Below, piece by piece: positions 50,897-60,063 of a DNA stretch of 64,000 nucleotides. A program made the position numbers and the translations under genes. The stretch spans positions 2,480,001-2,544,000 of the forward strand of contig NZ_CP029462.1 in assembly GCF_003367905.1 (NCBI RefSeq). The letters are read 5' to 3'. Under the pieces are notes generated by a model that saw only the letters and a list, made by a program, of their open reading frames with translations, searched no databases and was not told the origin of the DNA. The stretch is from Megasphaera stantonii (GTDB lineage Bacteria; Bacillota; Negativicutes; Veillonellales; Megasphaeraceae). Position 1 is the stretch's first letter, and each line of letters starts with the position of its first letter.

Positions 50897-51841
50897 CTAA
50901 CTTAATAAGCTGGATAACGAACGCATAATCAAATCAATATCTTTACTTTCTAATTCCCGTATGATATGAAGATACGTACGCTGCGTCGTGTTAATGCTGG
51001 AGTGGCCTAAACGTCGCGCGACACTGGCGACGGACACGTCGGAAAATAATAAGAGAGACGCATGGGTATGACGCAAGCCATGCATGGAAATAATGGGAAT
51101 GTCGGCTTTAATGCAGTGCCGTTCCAAAATATCGTTGACTGTTGAATTGTATATTTTCTTTTTCGGCGGTACAAAAATAGGTTTTTGAGGAGGTAAATTT
51201 TTTATTAACGTGAAAAATTGGATGACCGTTTGCCAGTCTAATTTGATTTTGCGAATAGACGAACGGTTTTTAGTTGGCAGAAATCCTCCTTCGCCTTTAT
51301 AATTCCAAGTTTTATCAATCGATAAGGTTTGGTGGAGAAAATCAAAATCTTTCGGCGTGACGGCTAGGGCTTCGGAAAAGCGCAGTCCCGTTTTGGCAAC
51401 AAGCAAAATAAGCCAATCCATAGTCAGCTGTTCAGTCAATTTGAGTTGCGCCAATAATTTTTGCAATTCATACCGGCTTAAATATTTTGCTTTTTTCTGG
51501 GAGGGAGGTTTGCCTTTAATGATAACTTTGCGTGTGGGATCCCGGTCGATTAAGCCTTCGTCTAAGGCGTCGATAATGGCTCCTTTTAATTGATGATGAA
51601 AATCCATCGTTGTTTGCCGTTCGTGATTTTCTGCATAATCGTTGATTAATTTTTGGTAAGCAATGCGGTCTAAATCGACGATGCGCAGATCGGGAGCCAG
51701 TTTTTTTAGCCACGATTCGGTAAGACGATACTTTTTCATCGTAACGTCCCGGATAGAGCCTTCCTTGTAAATAATCAACCAATTTGAATAATACTGATGG
51801 AATAAATCGGTTCTTTTTGTTGTGATGAAAGTCGTTGTCAT
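50897..51841 (-). CDS. Tyrosine recombinase of the type I RM locus
   Basis: 314 residues. N-terminal SAM-like core-binding domain (to about 120), then the catalytic domain with Arg in TGLRFSEALAV (near 155), HGLRHTHASLLL (near 250), RRLGHSS and Tyr in TTQRTYLHI (near 285). It resembles phage-type integrases found beside invertible hsdS genes. Its ATG overlaps the stop of the silent hsdS cassette (ATGA, 51838-51841), and its Shine-Dalgarno AAAGGAGG lies inside that cassette. Its expression therefore follows transcription of the cassette. It probably recombines the inverted repeats shared by the two hsdS copies. Confidence 0.88.
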   Translation of the reverse strand: MTTTFITTKRTDLFHQYYSNWLIIYKEGSIRDVTMKKYRLTESWLKKLAPDLRIVDLDRIAYQKLINDYAENHERQTTMDFHHQLKGAIIDALDEGLIDRDPTRKVIIKGKPPSQKKAKYLSRYELQKLLAQLKLTEQLTMDWLILLVAKTGLRFSEALAVTPKDFDFLHQTLSIDKTWNYKGEGGFLPTKNRSSIRKIKLDWQTVIQFFTLIKNLPPQKPIFVPPKKKIYNSTVNDILERHCIKADIPIISMHGLRHTHASLLLFSDVSVASVARRLGHSSINTTQRTYLHIIRELESKDIDLIMRSLSSLLS

Positions 51842-52333
51842 AATAAGCCTCCTTTCAAATTTTCATGCTGATGAAGGGTGATGAGATTGTCTAGTTTGTA
51901 AAAAAATTTTCCAATCATTTGTTGTTCATTAACAGATGGAAGTTTTATTTCTGTATTCAAAATATTGTCATTATATAATCTCTTTATTGTACTCCCTTCA
52001 ATTCCAGACCACTTAACAATAGCATAAAAAGCTTTTAAAAATGTATTGTCCAATTTGTCATCATGGCTTAGCCACACTATATTAGAATCCTGAAAATATT
52101 CATCTTTTCCTGTATATTCAACAGTTCTGCCAATACTACCTGATGCTGAAATAAGAATATCTCCGATTTTGGGATATGGATATTTTGACTTATACTCTTC
52201 AAAAAGATTTCTTGAAATAAAAGCATCTGGTACTCCTCCAAATGTACCGATTTTGTAAAACGGTACATCACCCGTTGCGGTAGTTTGTTCTTTAAATATT
52301 CTACGATTCATTGAAACGGAACCAAGTTCTCCC

Positions 52334-52352
52334 AACTTACGCTGTTCCCAAG
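52334..52352 (-). repeat. Inverted repeat (TRD2 entry), silent copy
   Basis: CTTGGGAACAGCGTAAGTT on the minus strand, matching 55870-55888 and 55279-55297 on the plus strand exactly. Confidence 0.85.
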
Positions 52353-52440
52353 AATTTGTAAATTGCCTATATATCTCATGGGATAGTGTTGAGAAAAATT
52401 TTAATAATGCTATTTTTTTGATATTCATAGCGTTAAAATA

Positions 52441-52472
52441 CTTACGCTGATGAAGGGTGATGAGGTTGTCAA
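52441..52472 (-). repeat. 32-base perfect inverted repeat, silent copy
   Basis: The minus strand equals plus-strand 55738-55769 over all 32 bases (encodes DNLITLHQRK). It is the longest exact match between the two hsdS copies and a likely exchange site. Confidence 0.9.
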
Positions 52473-52924
52473 TTTTTTGAAAATACCTACCTATTTTTAG
52501 TTGCTCATCTTTTACTGGCAAAAATACTTTAGCTTCAATTATTATATCTGGAGTTACTCTCTTCTGACTATTTGAAGAGCCAGATGAACAATCTTCTAAA
52601 TAATTCGTAAATGAATCCCTTGAAACTACATAGTTCAAAAAAAGCAAATCTATATCATCTGAATATAACGGAATAAATTCGGCAGAACAAACAGCATTTT
52701 TTGTTGGATTTTTTATATACCAAATACGTTTTTTTCTTACATTCAATTTATTAATGAGTAAACAGGATTCATTTACAATTTTCCTGGTACTATTCATCGT
52801 AAACCCATAGACTATATTTGGCTTCATACCAGAATCATATGCAGGCATACTGTATTCAACAAAAAGCTCATTAGGTCTAGTTTGGGGATTAATCGCCCCC
52901 GTTAATTGGTTGCACACATCCCCT

Positions 52925-52943
52925 AACTTATGCTGTTCCCAAG
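52925..52943 (-). repeat. Inverted repeat (TRD1 entry), silent copy
   Basis: CTTGGGAACAGCATAAGTT on the minus strand; one mismatch to 55279-55297. Exchange here would give the silent cassette the N-terminus and promoter of the expressed gene. Confidence 0.85.
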
Positions 52944-52978
52944 AAATTACTTGATTGAAGTAATTGAAATGAATTACA

Positions 52979-53007
52979 TTGACGATTTGGTGAATATATG
53001 ATACGAT
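52979..53007 (+). promoter_or_regulatory. Promoter of the type I RM operon
   Basis: TTGACG (52979-52984) and TACGAT (53002-53007) at 17-base spacing, 50 bases before the half-size hsdS gene. It lies inside the segment bracketed by the inverted repeats. Confidence 0.6.
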
Positions 53008-53057
53008 TTACGTGTAATTTAGTTCAAGTACTTAGATAAAGATAGGGGAGGAGGCTT

Positions 53058-53630
53058 ATGAAGGTAAGTGATGTTGTACAGCTTTTATCAGGGCCGAATG
53101 CGTCGCGTATAAAAAAGAAGTATGATAACGGTTTACTATATACTGTTGCCGATATAGAATTGGATTTATCGCAGATGGGAACGAAAAAAAAGGTAAAAAA
53201 AAGAGACATGCCTGATTTTTTTACCCAAACAGGCGACGTAGTGATTAGCCTAATGAAGCAGCAGGCGGCTATTGTCACGCCGATGAATGCAGGGAAAATT
53301 TTAACTTCAAATTTTGTGAAATGCCAGTTTGATGAGAAGCTGCTTGACGCTTGGTATTTTTGCTATTGGATCAATGAATCGGGCGAAGTAAAACGGCAAA
53401 ATTACAGAAATGTAAGTTTATCGGTGTATACGCCCCGCTTTGTCGACGAGTTAGAAATGCGGCTGCCGCCTATAGAAATGCAGCGGCAAATAGGGAAACT
53501 GTATAAAAATCTCAAACATATGCAGGGGCTAATGGATAAACAGAAAGACGATTGGACTCACTTTACGCTGCAAATCATTCGCAATACAACTAGGGAGGTC
53601 ATGGAATATGGCGATAACGGAAAACAGTAA
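53058..53630 (+). CDS. Half-size HsdS-like protein at the head of the RM operon
   Basis: 190 residues; GGGGAGGAGG precedes ATG 53058. It has a single recognition-domain-like half (GLLYTVADIELDLSQMGTKK; FTQTGDVVISLMKQQAAIV; LDAWYFCYWINES) followed by one conserved helix (RLPPIEMQRQIGKLYKNLKH). It is weakly related to HsdS but lacks the second half and the inverted-repeat sequences. Its stop overlaps the hsdM start by 23 bases, so both are cotranslated. It may form a symmetric dimer as an alternative specificity subunit, or modulate assembly of HsdM/HsdS. The function is not known. Confidence 0.7.
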   Translation: MKVSDVVQLLSGPNASRIKKKYDNGLLYTVADIELDLSQMGTKKKVKKRDMPDFFTQTGDVVISLMKQQAAIVTPMNAGKILTSNFVKCQFDEKLLDAWYFCYWINESGEVKRQNYRNVSLSVYTPRFVDELEMRLPPIEMQRQIGKLYKNLKHMQGLMDKQKDDWTHFTLQIIRNTTREVMEYGDNGKQ

Positions 53631-55215
53631 GGAGTTACGACAGATATTATGGGCTGGAGCCGATATTTTGCGCTCGAAAATGGATGCTAATGAATATAAA
53701 GACTATCTATTGGGGTTTGTATTTTATAAATATTTATCAGATAAATTGCTTATGGAAGCTTATGATTTATACGAAGGCGGCAAGCCGCATACGATGGCCG
53801 AAGCGCAGCGTGTGTATGAAGAAGCTCATGACGACGCTGTATTTTTGCAGGAATTGCGTGAAAAAATACGATACAGTATTCAGCCTGACGTGACCTATAC
53901 GAAGTTAGCGGACAAAGCGGAAAATAATACGTTTCAGCGCGAAGATCTGCAAAGAGGCTTTAATGAAATCCAAGAATCGGATCCTATATTTGATAAGCTG
54001 TTTGCTGATGTCGATTTATATTCACCGAGACTGGGGACGGGCGACTTGAAACAAAGCCAGACTGTCGCCGAGCTGCTGAAAAAGATCAACGAGGCGAATC
54101 TCATGGATTATTCAGGCGACGTATTAGGCGACGCATACGAATACATGATCGGTCAATTCGCATCGGAAACGGGGAAGAAGGCAGGGGAGTTCTATACGCC
54201 AAAAGCCGTATCGGAGATTCTAGCGAAAATCACGATTAGCAGCCAGGAAAATGTAACGGGACTTACCGTATACGACCCGGCAATGGGGTCGGCGTCGCTC
54301 TTGCTGAGCTTGAAACAATATTCAAAATATCCTGATTTTATACAGTATTATGGGCAAGAATTGATGACTTCGACCTATAATTTGGCTCGTATGAATATGT
54401 TCCTCCACGGCATCAATCCGAGTAACCAGCACCTCCGCAACGGTGATACGCTCGATAAAGATTGGCCGACTGACGAGGAAACAATGTTTCACTGCGTCGT
54501 TATGAATCCGCCCTATTCGCAAAAATGGACGGCTAATCCTGGCTTTTTGACTGATTCGCGATTCAGTGATTACGGCGTATTACCGCCAAAATCCAAGGCA
54601 GATTACGCATTTTTGCTTCACGGCTACTATCATTTAAAAAATACGGGTACCATGGCCATCGTACTGCCTCACGGCGTATTGTTCCGCGGCGCGGCCGAAG
54701 GGAAGATTCGGCGGAAGCTGTTGGAACTGGGCGCGATTTACGCTGTCATTGGCCTTCCGGCTAACTTGTTTTATAATACGTCTATACCGACGACGATTGT
54801 CGTATTGAAAAAAAGCCGCGGCGAAGATATGAGCCGGGACGTCTTATTTATCGATGCGTCGAAGGAATTTGAACGGGGAAAGAAGCAGAATACGCTGACG
54901 GAAGAACATATCAACGCCATCGTAGATATGTATCATAACCGAAAAGACGTGGATAAACATGCTCATGTGGCGACGTTTGAAGAAATCGAGCAAAACGATT
55001 TCAATTTGAATATTCCCCGTTACGTCGATACCTTTGAAGAAGAACCGGAAATAGATCTGGGTGCCGCAGCGGCAGAGATCATTCAAACAGATAAGGAAAT
55101 TGCCGAAGCAGAATCTGAATTATTGAAAGGATTGCGCGAATTGACGGCTTCTACGCCGGAAGGGCAGGCAGGATTAGAACAATTATTGGCATTATTTTCC
55201 AAGGAGGCAGAATGA
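53608..55215 (+). CDS. hsdM: Type I restriction-modification methyltransferase subunit
   Basis: 535 residues. N-terminal HsdM domain (SKELRQILWAGADILRSKMD), then an N6-adenine methyltransferase core: GEFYTPKAVSEILAKI, the SAM-binding VYDPAMGSASLLLSL (near 215), and catalytic NPPYSQKW (near 301). Transfers methyl groups to adenine in the site chosen by HsdS. The stop overlaps the hsdS start (ATGA). Ribosome binding site GGGAGG at proper spacing. Confidence 0.95.
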   Translation: MAITENSKELRQILWAGADILRSKMDANEYKDYLLGFVFYKYLSDKLLMEAYDLYEGGKPHTMAEAQRVYEEAHDDAVFLQELREKIRYSIQPDVTYTKLADKAENNTFQREDLQRGFNEIQESDPIFDKLFADVDLYSPRLGTGDLKQSQTVAELLKKINEANLMDYSGDVLGDAYEYMIGQFASETGKKAGEFYTPKAVSEILAKITISSQENVTGLTVYDPAMGSASLLLSLKQYSKYPDFIQYYGQELMTSTYNLARMNMFLHGINPSNQHLRNGDTLDKDWPTDEETMFHCVVMNPPYSQKWTANPGFLTDSRFSDYGVLPPKSKADYAFLLHGYYHLKNTGTMAIVLPHGVLFRGAAEGKIRRKLLELGAIYAVIGLPANLFYNTSIPTTIVVLKKSRGEDMSRDVLFIDASKEFERGKKQNTLTEEHINAIVDMYHNRKDVDKHAHVATFEEIEQNDFNLNIPRYVDTFEEEPEIDLGAAAAEIIQTDKEIAEAESELLKGLRELTASTPEGQAGLEQLLALFSKEAE

Positions 55216-56420
55216 TGGGGGAGGAAATGCACGAAAAAAAGCGCGTACCGGCTATCCGATTTGCCGGATTTACGGAACCTTGGGAACAGCGTAAGTTAGA
55301 AAATCTTGCTGTTTTTAATCCTAAAGAAAATCTTCCTGACGAGTTTGAATATGTTGATCTTGAATCAGTAGTTGAAACGGAAATGCTTTCTCATAGAACA
55401 GAAAAAAAGGCGACAGCACCTTCCAGAGCACAACGACTTGCCCGCTTAGGAGATGTATTTTATCAAACGGTCAGACCCTATCAGAAGAATAATTATCTTT
55501 TTGAAAAGACTGATAAATATTATGTTTTTTCGACTGGATATGCTCAACTGCGGCCTTATAACGATGGGTATTTTTTATTTAGTCTTGTGCAATGTGAGTC
55601 GTTTGTTAAAGTAGTTTTAGATCATTGTACAGGAACAAGTTATCCAGCTATTAACTCAAATGATTTAGCAAAAATAAATGTTTTTGCACCAATAAATGCA
55701 CATGAGCATAAAAAAATCGGAAAAATTTTCCGTAATCTTGACAACCTCATCACCCTTCATCAGCGTAAGTGCGACGCACTCAAAAAAGTGAAAAAAAGTC
55801 TGCTGCAAAAAATGTTCCCAAAAGAAGGTTCGGTTGTTCCAGAGATCAGATTTGCTGGATTTACGGAAGCTTGGGAACAGCGTAAGTTTGGAGACTTATA
55901 TGAACGAGTAACAGAGAAAAACGATCTTACTTATGGAATCGATAAAAGTATCACAGTCGCTTCAATGCAATACAAGAAAGATGGTTGCATTACTAATGAA
56001 GATTATTTAAGAACGTACACAATATGTTTATTAGGAGATATAGTATTTGAAGGTCATCAAAGCAAGCAATTTCGTTTTGGTCGTTTTGTTGAAAACGATT
56101 TAGGAAATGGCATAGTATCTCATATTTTTATGGTTTTTCGACCGAAAACAGATTATGACTTATATTTTTGGAAATATGCGATTAATAATGAGCAATTAAT
56201 GAGAAAAATTCTTTCTCATTGTACAAAAGCATCAAGAATGATGAATGATTTAGTCATACAAGATTTCTTTAAAGAAAGTATGCCTGTTCCAACTATTAAT
56301 GAACAACAAATGATTGGACATTTTTTTTATAAACTCGATCAGCTCATCACCCTTCATCAGCGTAAGCTGGATCAACTTAAAACGATTAAAAAATCACTGC
56401 TGCAACAGATGTTTGTATAG
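55212..56420 (+). CDS. hsdS: Type I RM specificity subunit, expressed copy
   Basis: 402 residues, ATG 55212 overlapping the hsdM stop. Two target-recognition domains, each entered by WEQRK and ended by a (D/Q)NLITLHQRK-type conserved helix: TRD1 about residues 25-175 and TRD2 about 220-375. Sequence RFAGFTE occurs before both domains. The conserved stretches match the silent cassette at 51838-52945 in inverted orientation, so recombination can exchange one or both recognition domains and change the DNA target. Confidence 0.93.
   Translation: MMGEEMHEKKRVPAIRFAGFTEPWEQRKLENLAVFNPKENLPDEFEYVDLESVVETEMLSHRTEKKATAPSRAQRLARLGDVFYQTVRPYQKNNYLFEKTDKYYVFSTGYAQLRPYNDGYFLFSLVQCESFVKVVLDHCTGTSYPAINSNDLAKINVFAPINAHEHKKIGKIFRNLDNLITLHQRKCDALKKVKKSLLQKMFPKEGSVVPEIRFAGFTEAWEQRKFGDLYERVTEKNDLTYGIDKSITVASMQYKKDGCITNEDYLRTYTICLLGDIVFEGHQSKQFRFGRFVENDLGNGIVSHIFMVFRPKTDYDLYFWKYAINNEQLMRKILSHCTKASRMMNDLVIQDFFKESMPVPTINEQQMIGHFFYKLDQLITLHQRKLDQLKTIKKSLLQQMFV
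55279..55297 (+). repeat. Inverted repeat (TRD1 entry), expressed copy
   Basis: CTTGGGAACAGCGTAAGTT; partner of 52925-52943 (one mismatch) and also identical to 52334-52352. Confidence 0.85.
55738..55769 (+). repeat. 32-base perfect inverted repeat, expressed copy
   Basis: Exact partner of 52441-52472. A shorter 19-base relative, CTCATCACCCTTCATCAGC, recurs at 56343-56361 and inverted at 51867-51885. Confidence 0.9.
55870..55888 (+). repeat. Inverted repeat (TRD2 entry), expressed copy
   Basis: CTTGGGAACAGCGTAAGTT; exact partner of 52334-52352. Confidence 0.85.
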
Positions 56421-56437
56421 CGCAAGGAGGCGTTATC

Positions 56438-59400
56438 ATGCCTGAATTAGAACGTACATTAGAAACGAAGCTTATCGAACAACTGACGCAAGGCGTCTCG
56501 CAATGGACGTATTGCCCCGAACTCAATACGGAAGAAAAACTTTGGGCTAACCTGCGCCAAATTATCGAATCTAATAATCGAGATAAACTGCGCGAAACGC
56601 CCTTATCCAATCAGGAGTTTGAACAGGTAAAGAACCAGCTGAGTTTTTCTTCTTTTTACAACGCCGCCGAATGGATTGTCGGGGAAAACGGCAAAGCCTA
56701 TGTTCACGTGCAGCGAGGCAATGAAACGCTGCATCTATTGGTATTGAATCGCGCTCATGTTACTGGCGGAACGAGCGTATATCAGGTTATTAACCAATGC
56801 CAGACTTTTAAAGATGAAGAAAATCCGACGGAATCCAGAGCCAGACGATTCGACGTGACGCTCCTTATCAACGGCCTGCCCTTGATTCATATCGAATTGA
56901 AAAATCGGCAGCACTCGTATAAAGAAGCGTTTCGGCAAATTGTGAAGTATGCCAAGGAAGGGCAGTTTACAGGGATTTTTTCTACCATACAGATGTTTGT
57001 CGTCAGCAATGACGTCGATACGAAGTACATCGCTGCGGCGAGAAGCGACGAGCTGAACGATAAATTTCTATCTGGCTGGGTCGATGCGGAGAATAAAGCG
57101 GTACCGGGCCTGTTTGATTTCGCGAAAACGGTGCTGCGGATTCCGGAAGCGCACGAAATGATTACGCAGTATACTGTACTGGACAAAGAAAAAGAAAGGA
57201 TCATTTTACTGCGGCCATATCAGATTCATGCTATCGAAGCTATACGGGCAGCGTCGAAGCGGGGCGTATCCGGCTTCGTTTGGCATACAACCGGTTCGGG
57301 GAAGACGCTTACATCGTATAAAGCGGCGCGGAATTTGCTGCAAGATATACCGAGCATTGAGAAGACGATTTTCCTGATTGACCGACAAGATTTAGATCAG
57401 CAGACGACGAGCGCTTTTCAATCGTATGCGGAAAATGACGTCGTCGACGTCGACGATACGGAAAATGTCAAGGAGTTAATCAAAAAGCTGCAAGATCCTA
57501 CGAAGGAAATGATTGTTACGACGCGGCAAAAAATCCAGCACATGATACTACGGTGGCTAGAAAAGAAACCTGATTCGGCCGTTTATAAACGTATTATGAA
57601 TCTGCGCGTAGCCTTTGTTGTCGACGAGTGCCATCGCGCCGTTTCGCCGGAAACGAAGCGGAAAATGGAACAGTTTTTCCGGCAGAGTTTGTGGTATGGG
57701 TTTACGGGAACGCCTCGCTTCGGCGAGAATGCCTATGAAAAGAAGGGCGATTTGCCGCGGACGACAAAAGAATTGTATGGCGATATCCTTCATGCCTATA
57801 CGGTCAAAGAAGCAATTCACGACGGAGCCGTGCTGGGTTTTCAAGTAGAACATCTGGGGCCGAAAGGTTTGGAAGAAGACGAGTACGGCAACACCATTCA
57901 TGAAGATATGCGGGTGTATACAAGCAAAGACCATATGTATAATGTTATCGACACGATGGTCAATAAGTCGTATGAAAAATTAGGATTTCAAAACGGCGGC
58001 GGCAAGACCTATGAAGGCATTTTAACGGTCGGCTCTATTCCTATCGCTCAAGCGTATTACGACTTGTTCCGACAGGTTAAAGAAGGAAACGGCGACGTAA
58101 AAATACGAGAAGATATCCGTCGAGTTCTTCCTGATTTCCCTAAGGTAGCCATTACCTATTCATTGAGCGAAAATGAAGAGAAATCTATGGTCAATCAAGA
58201 GGCGATGCAGCGTTCTTTGGACGATTATAATGCCATGTTTGGGACGGCGTACGGTCTGGATCAAATCGGTGCGTATAATGCGAATTTAAACGACCGCTTG
58301 GCTCGAAAACAGAAAAAATATCAAACGAGGACGGAACAACTTGATTTTGTTATCGTCGTCGATAGATTGCTGACCGGGTTTGACGCGCCGTGTTTGTCGA
58401 CGTTGTATATCGACAGGCAGCCCATGCAGCTGCATAATATCATACAGGCTTTTTCCCGAACGAACCGCATTTTCGATGCTGGCAAAACGTATGGACAAAT
58501 CTTGACGTTCCAATCGCCGGGAACGTTTAAGAACAAAGTTGATGAAGCGCTGTGTCTGTTTTCGCAAGGCGGAGAAGATGTAGTGCTAGCGCCGGACTGG
58601 GAAGGCGCGGAGGCGCATTTTATAGAAACGCTGGAAGAATTGCGCGTCCTGGTTCCCGATCCTGCGGCAATTCCGGCGATGACGAAAAAGGAAAAAAGAG
58701 TCTTTGCCAAGGTTTTTCAGCGATTCGATTCGGCGTTGAAACAGTTGAAGGCTTTTACTAATTTCCAAGATAAAAACTTAGAACGGGACTACGGGCTGAC
58801 AGACGACGAAAACAGCGCATACAAAGGGCATTATGTCAACGTCATAGAAGAATTGCGAAAGGATGAGCCATCTGATGATGGAGCTGGCGGGGAAGAAACG
58901 GGTCTTGATTTCGAATACACGCTGCAATCTTATGGCGGTGAGATTATTGATTACGAATATATCGTAGCGCTTATGCAGGATTTCGTATCGAAAGACGACG
59001 TGACGTCTCATCCTGAAAAATATGAAAAACAGCGCGATGAAATTACAAAGTATATCCAGGAAATCCAACATAGAAATAATAAGCTGGGCGACATCATGAT
59101 GGACTTGTGGATCAATGCCCTGCGCAGTCCAGAAGAATACAGGGAAAAACAGCTTATTACGATTCTCGAACAAACGAAACGGGAAAGCATACGGAAAATA
59201 GTTCATGACCTATGCCAGACTTGGGGGCTTGACGAACAAATTGTCCTCCTTGCAGCTCATCGGTATGAAGCGGGAGATGAGCATAATCCATATATTGAAA
59301 AGAGCATTGAAAGCGGAGATTATAATGCTTTTGCGGCTAAACACGGCACATCGCTGCGAAAATACCAATACCGCAAGGCCGTACGAGACGCGTTGCAGCA

Positions 59401-59563
59401 AACTTTTGAGGCGGATATCGTGCCGCTTCGTGAGGGAACCGTCGTAATAAAAGACGACGATACGGACGATATTTCCAAGGAGAAGTCGCCTAAGGTGATC
59501 GTGTATCCAGAAAGTGGACCGAAGAAAACGTTGGTTGCGGAGAAACCATCTTTTCATTCTTAG
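56438..59563 (+). CDS. hsdR: Type I restriction endonuclease subunit
   Basis: 1041 residues. The N-terminal nuclease domain has the PD-(D/E)XK core RRFDVTLLINGLPLIHIELK (about 137-156). Motor domain: RPYQIHAIEAIR, Walker A HTTGSGKT (near 283), VVDECHRAV (near 394), TGTPRFG, and helicase C ending with VDRLLTGFDAPCLSTLYID. The C-terminal helical part binds the methyltransferase core. AAGGAGG precedes ATG 56438. Spacing to hsdS is 17 bases with no promoter in between, so expression depends on the upstream operon. The hsdR start context (AAGGAGGCGTTATCATG) resembles that of the recombinase (AAGGAGGCTTATTATG). Confidence 0.95.
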   Translation: MPELERTLETKLIEQLTQGVSQWTYCPELNTEEKLWANLRQIIESNNRDKLRETPLSNQEFEQVKNQLSFSSFYNAAEWIVGENGKAYVHVQRGNETLHLLVLNRAHVTGGTSVYQVINQCQTFKDEENPTESRARRFDVTLLINGLPLIHIELKNRQHSYKEAFRQIVKYAKEGQFTGIFSTIQMFVVSNDVDTKYIAAARSDELNDKFLSGWVDAENKAVPGLFDFAKTVLRIPEAHEMITQYTVLDKEKERIILLRPYQIHAIEAIRAASKRGVSGFVWHTTGSGKTLTSYKAARNLLQDIPSIEKTIFLIDRQDLDQQTTSAFQSYAENDVVDVDDTENVKELIKKLQDPTKEMIVTTRQKIQHMILRWLEKKPDSAVYKRIMNLRVAFVVDECHRAVSPETKRKMEQFFRQSLWYGFTGTPRFGENAYEKKGDLPRTTKELYGDILHAYTVKEAIHDGAVLGFQVEHLGPKGLEEDEYGNTIHEDMRVYTSKDHMYNVIDTMVNKSYEKLGFQNGGGKTYEGILTVGSIPIAQAYYDLFRQVKEGNGDVKIREDIRRVLPDFPKVAITYSLSENEEKSMVNQEAMQRSLDDYNAMFGTAYGLDQIGAYNANLNDRLARKQKKYQTRTEQLDFVIVVDRLLTGFDAPCLSTLYIDRQPMQLHNIIQAFSRTNRIFDAGKTYGQILTFQSPGTFKNKVDEALCLFSQGGEDVVLAPDWEGAEAHFIETLEELRVLVPDPAAIPAMTKKEKRVFAKVFQRFDSALKQLKAFTNFQDKNLERDYGLTDDENSAYKGHYVNVIEELRKDEPSDDGAGGEETGLDFEYTLQSYGGEIIDYEYIVALMQDFVSKDDVTSHPEKYEKQRDEITKYIQEIQHRNNKLGDIMMDLWINALRSPEEYREKQLITILEQTKRESIRKIVHDLCQTWGLDEQIVLLAAHRYEAGDEHNPYIEKSIESGDYNAFAAKHGTSLRKYQYRKAVRDALQQTFEADIVPLREGTVVIKDDDTDDISKEKSPKVIVYPESGPKKTLVAEKPSFHS

Positions 59564-59625
59564 CATAGCATAGGAATGGGACGCGGGATAGTCCGCATTA
59601 TGTTCATAATTTTCCGCCAAAAATC

Positions 59626-59654
59626 TTTACACTTCTCCTGCCATATAGTATAAT
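59626..59654 (+). promoter_or_regulatory. Promoter of rpsO
   Basis: TTTACA (59626-59631) and TATAAT (59649-59654), 17-base spacing. The 93-base leader that follows contains TCAGTGAA and TTCACTTAGC arms and may be the S15 autoregulatory structure. Confidence 0.8.
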
Positions 59655-59747
59655 AGTCATTGTCGTACGGGCGCTCAGTGAATCGAAGACTCCGACGTTC
59701 ACTTAGCGGTTTGCGAATAGATTATAGTCACAAATGGAGGAAGACAG

Positions 59748-60014
59748 ATGTTAACAGTTGATCAGAAAAAAGAAATCATTGCTAAATTTGGCGCTAACGA
59801 AAACGATACGGGTTCGCCGGAAGTACAGATCGCGCTGCTCACGAGCCGCATCGTGTATTTGACGGAACATCTCCGCAGCCACAAAAAGGACCATGCGTCC
59901 CGCCGCGGCTTGCTGAAATTGGTCGGCCAGCGCCGCAACTTGCTGGCATACTTGCAGAAACACGACCTCGAACGGTATCGTGCGATTCTCGAAAAATTAG
60001 GTTTGCGTAAATAA
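59748..60014 (+). CDS. rpsO: 30S ribosomal protein S15
   Basis: 88 residues, full length, binds the central domain of 16S rRNA. Typical segments [39 protein letters not shown] and [21 protein letters not shown] precedes ATG 59748. The rpsO-pnp order is conserved in many bacteria. A terminator follows, so pnp may depend on read-through or its own promoter. Confidence 0.98.
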   Translation: MLTVDQKKEIIAKFGANENDTGSPEVQIALLTSRIVYLTEHLRSHKKDHASRRGLLKLVGQRRNLLAYLQKHDLERYRAILEKLGLRK

Positions 60015-60024
60015 TTGCATAGTT

Positions 60025-60056
60025 GAGGCTGATGTACATGCATCAGCCTCTTTTTT
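60025..60056 (+). terminator. Intrinsic terminator between rpsO and pnp
   Basis: GAGGCTGATG-TACATG-CATCAGCCTC followed by six T; a perfect 10-base stem. Confidence 0.93.
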
Positions 60057-60063
60057 AAGGAAG

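Larger units (their letters stand above)
51838..52945 (-). pseudogene. hsdS: Silent inverted hsdS cassette (two target-recognition domains, no start)
   Basis: About 368 codons read from WEQHKLGDVCNQLTGAINPQ. The frame stays open some 60 bases upstream without an ATG or Shine-Dalgarno and then meets a stop, so the cassette is not expressed as it stands. First recognition domain to about 52480, conserved region KIGRYFQKIDNLITLHQRKY, second WEQRKLGELGSVSMNRR domain, then NEQQMIGKFFYKLDNLITLH. The recognition domains differ from those of the expressed hsdS at 55212, while the conserved stretches are nearly identical and in inverted orientation. This is the usual layout of a specificity-switching partner. 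Confidence 0.85.
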
